DNA from: Deltaproteobacteria bacterium
Lineage (GTDB): Bacteria > Myxococcota_A > UBA9160 > UBA6930
Direction: 5' to 3'
Assembly (NCBI GenBank): GCA_029261775.1
Contig: JAJDAR010000429.1
Span: 1-34,448, forward strand
DNA length: 34,448 bases
The notes beneath the pieces are model-generated. The model was not told where the DNA came from, made no database searches, and saw nothing but the letters and a program-made list of their open reading frames with translations. A program made the position numbers and the translations under genes. Each line of letters opens with the position of its first letter. The stretch's first letter is position 1. Shown here one piece after another: positions 1-8,657 of the stretch.

Positions 1-149
1 CCGTAGACGTCACGACCTGCCCGGCCCGGCGTCACGCCGCCGACGATCTTGGCGCCGTAGGCGAGGTTCTCGCGGGTCAGGCTCACGGCCTCGCGGCCGG
101 TGATGCCCTGGATGATGAAGGTCGTGTCCTTCGTGATCAGGATCGACAT
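1..149 (-). CDS. sucD: Succinate-CoA ligase alpha subunit, N-terminal part (cut by window edge)
   Basis: Only the first 49 codons are in the window. The ATG is at 149-147 on the minus strand. The visible protein begins MSILITKDTTFIIQGITG and continues to a YGAKIVGGVTPGRAG segment, the hallmark N-terminus of the CoA-binding Rossmann domain of succinyl-CoA synthetase alpha subunits; QGxTG contacts CoA and GGVTPG is highly conserved. The family couples succinyl-CoA cleavage to ATP or GTP formation in the TCA cycle through a phosphohistidine that lies beyond the window. It starts 8 nt after the stop of the beta-subunit gene, so the two are one transcription unit. Because the beta partner is divergent, a related acid such as malate (MtkB type) cannot be excluded as substrate. 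Confidence 0.88.
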   Translation of the reverse strand, partial: MSILITKDTTFIIQGITGREAVSLTRENLAYGAKIVGGVTPGRAGRDVY

Positions 150-157
150 GCCGCCTC

Positions 158-1360
158 CTACCCGTGCAGCTTCGCGACGGCGCGGCCGGCCGCCTCGTAC
201 ATGGACACGGAGCGGTCGCAGTAGTCGACTCCGTACTTCGCGAGGATCTTGAAGCCCTCGTCCTCCCAGGAGCCCGGGATCCGGAAGATCGAGATCACCT
301 CGCCCGGATCCTTGCCCGACTCGAGGCAGCCCTTGATCACGCCGCGGGCGACGATGTCGACCCTCGTGTTCGAGACCACGTTCATCATCACCGCGATGCG
401 GCTGACGCCGGGCTTGGCGAGGATCAGCTTGGTCAGGTTCTGGACCTTGCTGACGCTCGGGTTGCCGCCGATCTCGCAGTAGTTGGCGGGCTTGCCCCCG
501 TGCTTGCGGACGGCGTCGAAGAGGGTGAGGGAGCCGCCGCCTGCTCCGATGATCAGCCCGAGATTCCCGTCGAACTCGACGACGTTGCCCGCGACGCCCC
601 GGTGGTCGGCGGCGTTCACGCGCGCGCCCGCCAGCTCGAACTCGGTGGGGGGCCGGGCCTGGCGGGTCTCGTCCTCGCCGATGCCCAACTCGGCGAGCAG
701 CGCCTCGTGGTCGCCGCGGGCCTCGGCCTCCAGGTCGACGTGGCCGTCGAGCACGATGAAGCGGCCGTCCTCGAGCTTCGCCAGCGGGTTGATCTCGGCG
801 AGGGTCAGGTCGGTCTCGAGGAAGATCTGCATCAGCCGGTGCACGATCGGCACCAGCCGGTTCAGGTCCCCGCCCGACACGCCGACGGCCGAGATCGCCT
901 CCTTCGCGACGCGCTCGGTGACCGGCAGGATGGTCGAGAAGTGCGTGCGCGAGAGGTGCTCCGGGTGGGTCTCCGCGACCTCCTCGATGTCGATCCCGCC
1001 CATGTCCGAGAAGAGCAGCACCGGCAGCTTGCGGCGACCGTCCCAGGTGACCGAGACGAAGTACTCGTGGGCGACCGGGCTCTTGGCCTCGACCAGGACG
1101 GAGCGGGCCGTCTCGCCGTTGACCACGATGGGGAGCACCGTCTCGTAGTGGGCCGCGGCCTCGTCCGGCGTGTCGGCGAAGAGCACCGCACCGGCCTTCA
1201 TCCGTCCGCCCGACAGCACCTGGCTCTTCACGACGACCGGTCCGCCGATCGCCTTGGCGGCGTCGCGTGCCTCGGCCGCGGAGCCCACGACCCGACCGTC
1301 CCCGAGCGGCATGCCGTGCCGGCGGAAGAGGGCCTTGGACTCGTACTCGTAGAAGCGCAT
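158..1360 (-). CDS. sucC: Succinate-CoA ligase beta subunit-like ATP-grasp protein
   Basis: A 400-residue protein, slightly longer than typical SucC (about 388). I place the start at ATG 1360-1358 (MRFYEYESKALF) because a GGAGG lies 5 nt upstream; an in-frame ATG at 1381 would add seven non-conserved residues. Visible features are the ATP-grasp entry (VVVKSQVLSGGRMKAG, where SucC has VKxQVxAGGRGKAG), the metal-binding segment LAEINPLAKLEDG followed by VLDGHVD, and a C-terminal GAGGGSLTLFDAVRKHGGKPANYCEIGGNPS region matching the CoA-ligase domain. The usual NIFGGIxxCD loop is replaced by MNVVSNTRVDIVARG, so the protein is a divergent member. Followed 8 nt later by the alpha-subunit gene. The ATP-grasp/CoA-ligase call is solid; succinate as substrate is inferred. 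Malate-CoA ligase (MtkA) is an alternative. Confidence 0.8.
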   Translation of the reverse strand: MRFYEYESKALFRRHGMPLGDGRVVGSAAEARDAAKAIGGPVVVKSQVLSGGRMKAGAVLFADTPDEAAAHYETVLPIVVNGETARSVLVEAKSPVAHEYFVSVTWDGRRKLPVLLFSDMGGIDIEEVAETHPEHLSRTHFSTILPVTERVAKEAISAVGVSGGDLNRLVPIVHRLMQIFLETDLTLAEINPLAKLEDGRFIVLDGHVDLEAEARGDHEALLAELGIGEDETRQARPPTEFELAGARVNAADHRGVAGNVVEFDGNLGLIIGAGGGSLTLFDAVRKHGGKPANYCEIGGNPSVSKVQNLTKLILAKPGVSRIAVMMNVVSNTRVDIVARGVIKGCLESGKDPGEVISIFRIPGSWEDEGFKILAKYGVDYCDRSVSMYEAAGRAVAKLHG

Positions 1361-1504
1361 GGGGCCTCCAAGGGGGCGCACCCGGAAGACGGGGACGAGA
1401 GCGGGCCCCGGGGGAAGACGGCTGGGCAGCGTACCACCGGGCCAGCGGGCTTCAAGAGGCGCCCCCAGTCGCTCCAGGGCCGGTGCCAGCGATGGGTCCG
1501 GTGT

Positions 1505-1510
1505 TACGAT
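1505..1510 (+). promoter_or_regulatory. Candidate -10 element TACGAT upstream of the MDR reductase gene
   Basis: TACGAT matches four of six bases of the TATAAT consensus in a very GC-rich context and lies 32 nt before the ATG at 1543. It would give a leader of about 25 nt holding the GAGGAG ribosome site (1528-1533). No convincing -35 box is visible. It belongs to a set of TAnnnT hexamers found upstream of several genes here. Confidence 0.3.
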
Positions 1511-1542
1511 CCCAGCCCTTCGCGAACGAGGAGCCCGCGCCG

Positions 1543-2706
1543 ATGACGACCGTCCCCGCCTATTCCATCAGCACCGAAACCATCGCCCAGGAGCAGGAGA
1601 GGGCGGGCTCGGACCTCGCCGACTTCGACGTCTCCAACGTGATCCAGCTGGACGAGGTCGAGCTGCCGCCGGTGGGGCCGAACGACGTGCGGATGAAGAT
1701 CCTCGCGGTCTCCGCCGAGCACAACATCGACCACGCGACGACTGCGGACACGATCAACATCGCAGACGCTCGCGGCGGCAAGATGTACCCGGGCAACAGC
1801 GCGACCGGCGAGGTCCTCGAGGTCGGCGCCAACGTCACGAAGTTCAAGCCGGGCGACGTGGTCGTCACCCACTGCAACGGCGGCCCCGACGAGTACGGGT
1901 TTCCCACCCGCATCTGGGCCTACGATGCGGAGGATTCGATCGGCTGGTACGCCAAGGAGTCGGTGGTCGGCGACTGGCAGCTGATCCACGCGCCGCTGGA
2001 TTGCGGGCTGAACCTCTGGGAGATCGCCGCGCTGCCGCTTCGCGCGCCCACGGCCTATCACCTGTGGCGGCGTGCGATCGGCATCTACCGGATCAAGGTC
2101 CCGTACGAGCGCCGCGCCCGGGTGAACGTGCTCGGCTTCGGCGGCGGCGTCTCGGAGCTCTTCCTGATGCTGGCGAAGGCAGAGGGACACGACGCGTGGT
2201 TCTGCTCCGGAAGTCCGGAGCGCCGTGCCGCGCTGGAGAAGCTCGGAATCGAGGGCATCGACCAGAAGGCCTTCAACCGCTTCGCCAGCCGGGACGACGT
2301 GCGCGCCTTCACGAAGGAGTGTCGCGCTCGGACGGACGGCGAGCTGATGCACGTGGTCTGCGACATGCTGCGCGGGCCCGTCTTCGCCGCGGGCCTCGCC
2401 TGCACCGCACGCCAGGCCGTGAACGTCAGCGCCGGATGGCAGCTCTCGCAGCAGGTCGACTACAACTCGACGCTCATGTCCGTCAAGCAGGTGACGATCG
2501 ATCACACCCACTACGAGACGCCCGAGGGCTGCGCCGCCGCGACCGAGCTCTACGGGAAGGTCTTCAAGCCGACCATCCACAAGGAGGTGTACGCCTGGGA
2601 GGATCTGCCGCGCGCCTTCCAGGAGATGCACCTCAACACCCAGACCGGCATTCCGATCGTGCGCGTGGCCGACGACATGCCGGACTCGGTGAAGGGGCTG
2701 CTCTGA
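1543..2706 (+). CDS. MDR-family (zinc-type dehydrogenase-like) reductase, crotonyl-CoA reductase-like
   Basis: A 387-residue medium-chain dehydrogenase/reductase. ATG 1543 follows GAGGAG by 9 nt. The N-terminal GroES-like domain carries MYPGNSATGEVLEVGANVTKFKPGDVVVTHCNGG, and a following PTRIWAYD segment recalls the HCN...PTxRIWGYE stretch of crotonyl-CoA carboxylase/reductases, which have about 430 residues. The nucleotide-binding fold has VNVLGFGGGVSELFLMLAKAEG in place of the usual AxGGVG pattern. The cysteine cluster of a structural zinc is not obvious. An NAD(P)H-dependent enoyl-CoA or quinone reductase role would fit the other acyl-CoA enzymes nearby, but the substrate is not determinable. 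The next gene overlaps its stop codon, suggesting co-transcription. Confidence 0.7.
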   Translation: MTTVPAYSISTETIAQEQERAGSDLADFDVSNVIQLDEVELPPVGPNDVRMKILAVSAEHNIDHATTADTINIADARGGKMYPGNSATGEVLEVGANVTKFKPGDVVVTHCNGGPDEYGFPTRIWAYDAEDSIGWYAKESVVGDWQLIHAPLDCGLNLWEIAALPLRAPTAYHLWRRAIGIYRIKVPYERRARVNVLGFGGGVSELFLMLAKAEGHDAWFCSGSPERRAALEKLGIEGIDQKAFNRFASRDDVRAFTKECRARTDGELMHVVCDMLRGPVFAAGLACTARQAVNVSAGWQLSQQVDYNSTLMSVKQVTIDHTHYETPEGCAAATELYGKVFKPTIHKEVYAWEDLPRAFQEMHLNTQTGIPIVRVADDMPDSVKGLL

Positions 2707-3620
2707 TCCGCCGCATCCTGCGGGTGGCCTCCTTCCTGGTGCTCGCGGGTCTGGTCCTGCTCGTCTACGTGATCGGGCGATATGCCCCGCTGTTCGACGG
2801 CCAGGCGACACTCGAGATCGACCGCCACTCGACGATCGACGTGGCGGCCGGAGCTTCACGCGAGCCCACCCCGCGGCGGGTCCTGCTGGTCTCGATGGAC
2901 GGTCTCGCCCCGCGGGTCCTCGACCGGGTCTCGACTCCCTACCTCGACCGGTTGGCTGCGGAAGGAGTCCGGGCTCGACACGCCGAGACGGTGGTCCCGC
3001 CGATCACGATGACCTCGCATGCGAGCATGCTCTCCGGGCTGGCGCCGGAGGAGCACGGTGTCTTCTTCAATCGTGTGGAGCCCTGGCGGAAGCTCGGCTT
3101 CCGCACCCTGTTCAGCGATTGTGCGGAGCGGGGTTGGCGCTGTGGCCTGTTCGCGGGCAAGAAGAAGTTCTTCCACTTCGCGCACGAGAACCCCGGCGTG
3201 GAGCGCTATCGCTTCGGCGCCGATCACCGGCAGGTGGTCGATCTCGCGCTCGCGTGGGCGAGCGAGCGCAAGCCGGACTTCCTCTTCCTGCACTTCGCCG
3301 AAGTCGATCTCACGGGGCACCAGCACGGCTGGGACAGCGAGGCGCAGACGCAGGCGATCCGGGCCCTCGACGCATCCCTGGCGAAGTTCGTGCCCGCGCT
3401 CCAAGCGCTCGAAGAGCGACCGCTGAGCGTGCTGGTGACCGCCGACCACGGCGGCACGGGCACCGGGCACAGCGAGGACCGGCCGGAGAATCGGGAGATC
3501 CCGTGGATCCTCTGGGGCCCTGGCGCCTCTGCGGCCGCGCCTCCGGACCTGGCGCACGTCTCGACCCTGCAGACCTACGCGACGCTCAAGGGCCTGCTGG
3601 CGGGCGACGCCGCGCGCTGA
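2703..3620 (+). CDS. Membrane-anchored type I phosphodiesterase/nucleotide pyrophosphatase (alkaline phosphatase superfamily)
   Basis: About 305 residues. Motifs in order: VLLVSMDGLAP (first metal-binding Asp), PPITMTSHASMLSGLAPEEHGV (nucleophile Thr/Ser region of the NPP family), HFAEVDLTGHQHG (metal-binding Asp and His) and VTADHGGTGTGH (Asp-His pair and last His). An N-terminal hydrophobic helix (about residues 6-26) suggests membrane anchoring with the catalytic domain outside. No ATG or good TTG lies before the conserved region. CTG at 2703 overlaps the upstream TGA (CTGA) and is preceded by GAAGGGG 5 nt away, so I use it; GTG at 2724 would delete part of the anchor. The substrate is unknown: phosphodiesters, nucleotides or lipid head groups are all possible. 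Confidence 0.72.
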   Translation: MIRRILRVASFLVLAGLVLLVYVIGRYAPLFDGQATLEIDRHSTIDVAAGASREPTPRRVLLVSMDGLAPRVLDRVSTPYLDRLAAEGVRARHAETVVPPITMTSHASMLSGLAPEEHGVFFNRVEPWRKLGFRTLFSDCAERGWRCGLFAGKKKFFHFAHENPGVERYRFGADHRQVVDLALAWASERKPDFLFLHFAEVDLTGHQHGWDSEAQTQAIRALDASLAKFVPALQALEERPLSVLVTADHGGTGTGHSEDRPENREIPWILWGPGASAAAPPDLAHVSTLQTYATLKGLLAGDAAR

Positions 3621-3657
3621 ACGACGTCCGCTCGTGGGCGCGCGCTGACGTCGTCAG
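3617..3657. terminator. Inverted repeat between convergent genes, candidate bidirectional terminator
   Basis: ACGACGTC (3621-3628) and GACGTCGT (3647-3654) are perfect complements across an 18-nt loop. CTG (3617-3619) and CAG (3655-3657) extend the stem if A3620 is bulged. It begins at the stop of the phosphodiesterase gene and faces the 3' end of the minus-strand gene at 3682. There is no T-tract, so classical intrinsic termination is uncertain. GCTCGTGG occurs three times nearby (3630, 3656 and 3684 regions). Confidence 0.35.
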
Positions 3658-3681
3658 CTCGTGGCCGGGGGCCGGGCGCCT

Positions 3682-4749
3682 TCAGCTCGTGGCGGAGCGG
3701 GTGAACACCGCCATCTGCAGAACGTACTGCCCGATGTGCAGCCTGCCGTCGGCGCCGATCCCGCCGAGTGCCTTCTTGGCCTTCTGACGCGCGTACTCCG
3801 AGCGACCGATGGCGTTGACGTTGTTGGAGACGTCGAGGGAGGCGGTCACCAGGCGCAGATCGCTGCGGCCCGGGATCTCGGAGACCGCCTGGGTGGTGAG
3901 GGTGCTGGACAGGAACTCCGGCGGGACCGGCGCGTCCGCCACCGCGTGCTCTTCTTCGCGCACCTGCTCGGTCAGGTAGACCGGGGCGATGTGCTTGGCG
4001 ACGTCGAGCCCCAGCAGGGCGGCGCAGTGCAGCTGCTCCGCGTAGTTGTACACGCCGTAGAGGAGGGTGAGCAGGCCCCAGACGATGTAGCTCGACTCCC
4101 GCGTGTAGTGGGTCTTGGCGAGGTTGCCGAGCCCGCGGGTGATCCAGAAGATCTCGTCCGGTCGCAACACCGAGATGCGGCCGGTCGGGATCACCTCTCC
4201 CTCTTCGAAGTCCTCGGCGACGAGCGCGCCTGCCGGGCGCTCCACGCGCGCACCCTCCGGCGGCAGCGCCGCGGCTGCGGCCGCGAGGTCGAAGTCGACC
4301 TCGATCGACTCGCGATCGTCGAGCGGCGTGCCGTCGTCGGGCAGCGACCAGCCCTGCCGCCCGTTCACGATGCATTCGCGCGTCCAGGTCAGGGTGTCGC
4401 CGATCGTGCTCCGCACCTGACAGACCCCGGTGGTCGCGCCCAGCTCCCGGAACTTGCGGCCGAGCACACGGGTCTCGGCCAGGGCCTCGAGGTCGGTCGG
4501 CGCCTTGCGGAAGAGCACGTTCTTCGCGCCGAGGTTCGCCGGGGAGTTCTCCGAGACGGCGGTCGTCTTGCAGAACGCAGCCAACTTGAAGTAGATCGGA
4601 TCGAGGGTGCCCTCCGGCCGCCAGAAGAGCCGCCCGAAGCGCGCCTCGAAAGCCTCGGGGGAGACCTCCAGGCCACGCCCCACCGGGCCGCCGGGCACGT
4701 CCAGGCCGGGCTTCAGGTCTTCGATGAACAGGCCGGTCTCGTCGCCCAC
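3682..4749 (-). CDS. Conserved-looking protein of unknown function, possibly hot-dog (MaoC-like)
   Basis: A 355-residue protein starting at GTG 4749 with GGAGG 6 nt upstream. I do not recognise it firmly. Residues of about 85-125 (ETRVLGRKFRELGATTG..VRSTIGDTLTWTREC) look like the strand-rich half of a hot-dog fold, where MaoC-type hydratases have a G-x-(V/T) strand pair. A second block, TLTTQAVSEIPGRSDLRLVTASLDV, also alternates like beta strands. The middle has an aromatic-rich helix (SSYIVWGLLTLLYGVYNYAEQLHCAALL). No signal peptide is seen. A double hot-dog dehydratase or CoA-binding protein is a guess from fold-like patterns and from neighbouring CoA enzymes. It is convergent with the phosphodiesterase gene and divergent from pntAA. 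Confidence 0.6.
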   Translation of the reverse strand: MGDETGLFIEDLKPGLDVPGGPVGRGLEVSPEAFEARFGRLFWRPEGTLDPIYFKLAAFCKTTAVSENSPANLGAKNVLFRKAPTDLEALAETRVLGRKFRELGATTGVCQVRSTIGDTLTWTRECIVNGRQGWSLPDDGTPLDDRESIEVDFDLAAAAAALPPEGARVERPAGALVAEDFEEGEVIPTGRISVLRPDEIFWITRGLGNLAKTHYTRESSYIVWGLLTLLYGVYNYAEQLHCAALLGLDVAKHIAPVYLTEQVREEEHAVADAPVPPEFLSSTLTTQAVSEIPGRSDLRLVTASLDVSNNVNAIGRSEYARQKAKKALGGIGADGRLHIGQYVLQMAVFTRSATS

Positions 4750-4877
4750 GATCGTCCTCCCGAGACGCTCGGAACGGGCCCTCGGGCGCCCGTCCGCCGA
4801 GAAAGGCGCCGACTCTAGTCACCCCCCGGCAGCGGCGCCATGAGTCCCGGGGTCCGGCGCCAGGACGCCAGCTCTTC

Positions 4878-4883
4878 TATGAT
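4878..4883 (+). promoter_or_regulatory. Candidate -10 element TATGAT of the pnt operon
   Basis: TATGAT differs from TATAAT at one base and is the best -10 match in the gap between the divergent genes at 4749 and 4929. It lies 45 nt before the TTG start and would give a leader of roughly 40 nt that includes the GGAGGGGAG ribosome site. No clear TTGACA lies 16-18 nt upstream. Confidence 0.4.
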
Positions 4884-4928
4884 GCCGCTCCTTCCAGGGG
4901 CTCCTGGATGCATGGAGGGGAGCGGAGC

Positions 4929-6047
<1,119 letters not shown>

Positions 6048-6065
<18 letters not shown>

Positions 6066-6184
6066 TGCTGTCCGATCCCACCCTGGGAGGCTTGGCCTGA
6101 TGCTGTCGGATCCCACCCTGGGAGGCTTGGCCTGATGCTGTCGGATCCCACCCTGGGAGGCTTGGCCTGATGCTGTCCGATCCC
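6048..6184 (+). repeat. 35-bp direct tandem repeat across the pntAA/pntAB junction
   Basis: Nearly four copies of a 35-bp unit run from the last codons of pntAA (CTGGGAGG at 6048) to the first codons of pntAB (GATCCC ending at 6184). The ATGCTGTC element recurs at 6065, 6100, 6135 and 6170. Internal copies differ only at one C/G (TCCGAT against TCGGAT), so the expansion looks recent or kept uniform. Each unit holds a ribosome site (GGGAGG), a TGATG stop/start and a short hairpin: TCCCA-CCC-TGGGA at 6076-6088, 6111-6123 and 6146-6158. The edges are the real gene ends, so the array arose by duplicating the intercistronic junction. There are no spacers, so it is not CRISPR. Confidence 0.95.
6065..6170 (+). 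other. Three chained 11-codon mini-ORFs (MLSDPTLGGLA) linked by TGATG overlaps
   Basis: Within the repeat, the frames 6065-6100, 6100-6135 and 6135-6170 each read ATG CTG TCC/TCG GAT CCC ACC CTG GGA GGC TTG GCC TGA. Each stop shares its A with the next ATG, as pntAA's stop does with the first and the third does with pntAB's start. Each peptide joins the PntAB N-terminus (MLSDP) to a variant of the PntAA C-terminus (LGGAA becomes LGGLA). The only difference between copies is synonymous. Ribosomes leaving pntAA would need successive terminate-restart events, or direct initiation at the last ribosome site, to reach pntAB. Whether the peptides are made is unknown. Confidence 0.6.
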
Positions 6185-6463
6185 GCCGTCGCCCTGACGG
6201 TGCTCGTGCTCTCGCTCTTCGTGGGCATCGAGATCATCGCCAAGGTGCCGCCCCTCCTTCATACCCCGTTGATGTCCGGCTCGAATGCGATCTCCGGCAT
6301 CACCATCGTCGGGGCCCTGATTGCGGTCACCGCCGAGAACCCGACGATCTCCACGGCCTTCGGCTTTGCCGCCGTCGTGTTCGCCATGATCAATGTCGTC
6401 GGAGGCTTCCTGGTCACGAACCGCATGCTCGCGATGTTCCGCCCGAAGCGAGACGACAAGTGA
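6170..6463 (+). CDS. pntAB: NAD(P) transhydrogenase, small membrane subunit alpha-2
   Basis: A 97-residue membrane protein with three or four helices (around residues 7-25, 42-55 and 61-83), containing the conserved segment KVPPLLHTPLMSGSNAISGI of transhydrogenase domain II. It forms the proton channel with the membrane part of PntB. The ATG at 6170 is the last of four identical-context ATGs in the tandem repeat and the only one opening a full frame; its GGGAGG lies in the preceding copy. The GTG of pntB overlaps its stop by four bases (GTGA), so translation of the two is coupled. Confidence 0.95.
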   Translation: MLSDPAVALTVLVLSLFVGIEIIAKVPPLLHTPLMSGSNAISGITIVGALIAVTAENPTISTAFGFAAVVFAMINVVGGFLVTNRMLAMFRPKRDDK

Positions 6464-7848
6464 GCTCCCTGGTTCCGATCGCCTACCTGGCGTCGGCGGT
6501 GCTCTTCATCGTCGGCCTCAAGATGCTCTCCTCGGCCAAGACCGCGGCTCGCGGCAACGCGCTGGCGGCTAGCGGCATGGCCGTTGCGATCGTCACGACC
6601 TTGCTCCGGCAGGGGATCATGAGCTGGGAGCTGGTGCTCGCCGGAGTCGTGCTCGGCTCGGCCATCGGCGCCTTCGCGGCCCTTCGGGTCCAGATGACCT
6701 CCATGCCCGAGATGGTCGCGCTGCTGAACGGGTCGGGCGGTGTGGCCTCCGCGCTCGTCGCCGGGGCGGAGCTGCTGGGTTACGCCGATCGCGCCCAGGA
6801 GCCGACAGGCGTCGTCTCCACCGCCATCGTGCTCTCGACGCTGATCGGCGGCATCACCCTCACCGGCAGCCTGATCGCCTTCCTCAAGCTCTCCGAGCGC
6901 ATGCCCGGCCAGCCCATCACCTACCCCGGCCAGCAGGTCGTGAACGCGCTGATCGGCATCGGCGTCCTCGTCCTGTGCTTCCTGGTCGCGACGGCGCCGC
7001 TCGAGCTGGGCCCATTCTGGATCCTGGTCGGCGTCGCGCTGCTGCTCGGCGTTCTGCTCGTGATCCCGATCGGTGGCGCGGACATGCCGGTGGTCATCTC
7101 GCTGCTCAACTCGTACTCGGGTCTCGCGGCCTGCGCGACCGGCTTCGTGCTCAACAACGTCGGTCTGGTGATCAGCGGCTCCCTCGTCGGGGCGTCGGGA
7201 ATCATCCTGACGAAGATCATGTGCGACGCGATGAACCGCTCGCTCATGAACGTCCTGTTCGGGGCCTTCGGGGCGGTGCAGGAGGGCGGTGGCGCGGGGG
7301 CAGGCGGCGAGCAGGGCACGGTCCGGGGCTACACGGCCGACGACGCCGCCGTGATCTTCTCGAACGCGCGCTCCTGCATCATCGTGCCCGGCTACGGCAT
7401 GGCCGTCGCCCAGGCCCAGCATGCGGTGCGCGAGCTGGCCGACCTGCTCGAGCAGAAGGGCATCACCACCCGCTTCGCGATCCACCCGGTCGCGGGGCGC
7501 ATGCCCGGGCACATGAACGTGCTGCTCGCCGAGGCGGACGTTCCGTACGAGAAGCTCGTGGAGATGGATCACATCAACTCCGAGTTCCCGGAGACCGACG
7601 TCGCCCTCGTGCTCGGCGCCAACGACGTCGTGAACCCGAGTGCGCGATCCGACAAGGGCAGCCCCATCTACGGGATGCCGATCCTCGACGTCGACCGCGC
7701 CCAGCACGTCTTCGTGGTGAAGCGGTCGATGAACCCCGGCTTCGCCGGCGTCCAGAACCCGCTGTTCTTCAACGAGAACACGATGATGATCTTCGGCGAC
7801 GCGAAGGGCACCGTGCTGGCGCTCGTCGACGCCGTGCGCGAGTACTGA
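6460..7848 (+). CDS. pntB: NAD(P) transhydrogenase, subunit beta
   Basis: A 462-residue protein. The N-terminal half has eight or nine hydrophobic helices of domain II. The C-terminal third is the NADP(H)-binding domain III, shown by VPGYGMAVAQAQHAVRELADLL, HPVAGRMPGHMNVLLAEADVPY, LGANDVVNPSAR and FVVKRSMNPGFAGVQNPLFF with the following GDAK. GTG 6460 overlaps the pntAB stop (GTGA). With PntAA and PntAB it forms the complete transhydrogenase, which uses the proton gradient to supply NADPH for biosynthesis and peroxide defence. Confidence 0.96.
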   Translation: MSSLVPIAYLASAVLFIVGLKMLSSAKTAARGNALAASGMAVAIVTTLLRQGIMSWELVLAGVVLGSAIGAFAALRVQMTSMPEMVALLNGSGGVASALVAGAELLGYADRAQEPTGVVSTAIVLSTLIGGITLTGSLIAFLKLSERMPGQPITYPGQQVVNALIGIGVLVLCFLVATAPLELGPFWILVGVALLLGVLLVIPIGGADMPVVISLLNSYSGLAACATGFVLNNVGLVISGSLVGASGIILTKIMCDAMNRSLMNVLFGAFGAVQEGGGAGAGGEQGTVRGYTADDAAVIFSNARSCIIVPGYGMAVAQAQHAVRELADLLEQKGITTRFAIHPVAGRMPGHMNVLLAEADVPYEKLVEMDHINSEFPETDVALVLGANDVVNPSARSDKGSPIYGMPILDVDRAQHVFVVKRSMNPGFAGVQNPLFFNENTMMIFGDAKGTVLALVDAVREY

Positions 7849-7870
7849 GGATCGCGGGGAGGCCACGCCC

Positions 7871-8572
7871 ATGCCCTCGGAGAGCCATCCGCACGGCTTC
7901 CTGACCTTCCCGGAGGCCGGTCCGCACCCCGGGGTGGTGATGGTGCCCGACGTCTGGGGCGTCTCGGACCTGTACGAGCGCCTCGCCGGCAGGCTGGCCG
8001 CGGAGGGCTTCGCCGTGCTCGTGGTCGATCCCTATCGCAAGACCGGAAAGGGCGACTTCTCCGACCCGGCCGGTGCGATGGCGTTCATCCGGCAGCTCTC
8101 GGACCCGTTGGTGCTCGAGACGATCCAGGAGGCGATCGACGCCCTGGCGTCCCACCCTGCCGTGGCAGGCCGCAAGGTCGGGATCACCGGCTTCTGCATG
8201 GGCGGCATGTACGTCCTGCATGCCGCCGGAACCTGCTCGGGTCTCTCCGCAGCCGCTCCCTTCTACGGGATGATCCGCAACGAGGCCGGTCTCGATCCCG
8301 AGCGCAAACCACGTCCCGCTCTCGATGCGATGGCTTCGCTCTCCTGCCCCGTGCTCGGCCTGTACGGCGAAGAGGATGCGCTGATCCCCGTCGAGGACGT
8401 GCGGGCCCTCGAGGCCGCCCTCGAAGCATCACCGCAGCCCGGCGAGGTGCACCTCTACCCCGGGGCCGGCCACGCCTTCCTGAACGACACCCGCGAGGAC
8501 GCCTACCGACCCGAGGCCGCCGCGGACGCCTGGGGAAGGCTCGTGCCCTTCCTGCGGAAGCACCTGGCCTAG
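7871..8572 (+). CDS. Dienelactone hydrolase family protein
   Basis: A 233-residue cytoplasmic alpha/beta hydrolase. GGGGAGG lies 8 nt before ATG 7871, and the gene follows pntB by only 22 nt, so read-through from the pnt operon is likely. Family signatures are VVMVPDVWGVSD (oxyanion region), the nucleophile elbow GFCMGG with Cys109 as in true dienelactone hydrolases, GEEDALIP with the acid Asp, and GAGHAFLND with the catalytic His. The length matches the family. Substrates range from dienelactones of chlorocatechol breakdown to other lactones and esters. No ring-cleavage genes are visible here, so a broad esterase role is as likely as lactone metabolism. Confidence 0.87.
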   Translation: MPSESHPHGFLTFPEAGPHPGVVMVPDVWGVSDLYERLAGRLAAEGFAVLVVDPYRKTGKGDFSDPAGAMAFIRQLSDPLVLETIQEAIDALASHPAVAGRKVGITGFCMGGMYVLHAAGTCSGLSAAAPFYGMIRNEAGLDPERKPRPALDAMASLSCPVLGLYGEEDALIPVEDVRALEAALEASPQPGEVHLYPGAGHAFLNDTREDAYRPEAAADAWGRLVPFLRKHLA

Positions 8573-8623
8573 CGCTGGCCCGGTCCGGCATGGCGAAACT
8601 GCCAGGTCCACGCGGCCCACTCG

Positions 8624-8650
8624 CGCGGTCCGGCGATCGCCGCGACCGCG
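8624..8650. terminator. GC-rich hairpin between convergent genes, candidate bidirectional terminator
   Basis: CGCGGTC (8624-8630) pairs perfectly with GACCGCG (8644-8650). The intervening CGGC/GCCG (8631-8642) extends the stem to a GATC loop, with C8643 bulged. It lies in the 85-bp gap between the dienelactone hydrolase stop and the stop of the minus-strand PAS gene. Only two T residues follow on the plus strand, so efficiency is uncertain. Confidence 0.42.
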
Positions 8651-8657
8651 TTCCCGC

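Noticed and set aside
1543-2706. Calling the MDR gene a true crotonyl-CoA carboxylase/reductase (ccr)
   Set aside because: It is about 40 residues shorter and its Rossmann loop differs (GFGGGVSE); only a partial segment resembles Ccr.
4908-4928. ATG 4908 as the pntAA start
   Set aside because: It would translate the strong GGAGGGGAG ribosome site; the family N-terminus begins at TTG 4929.
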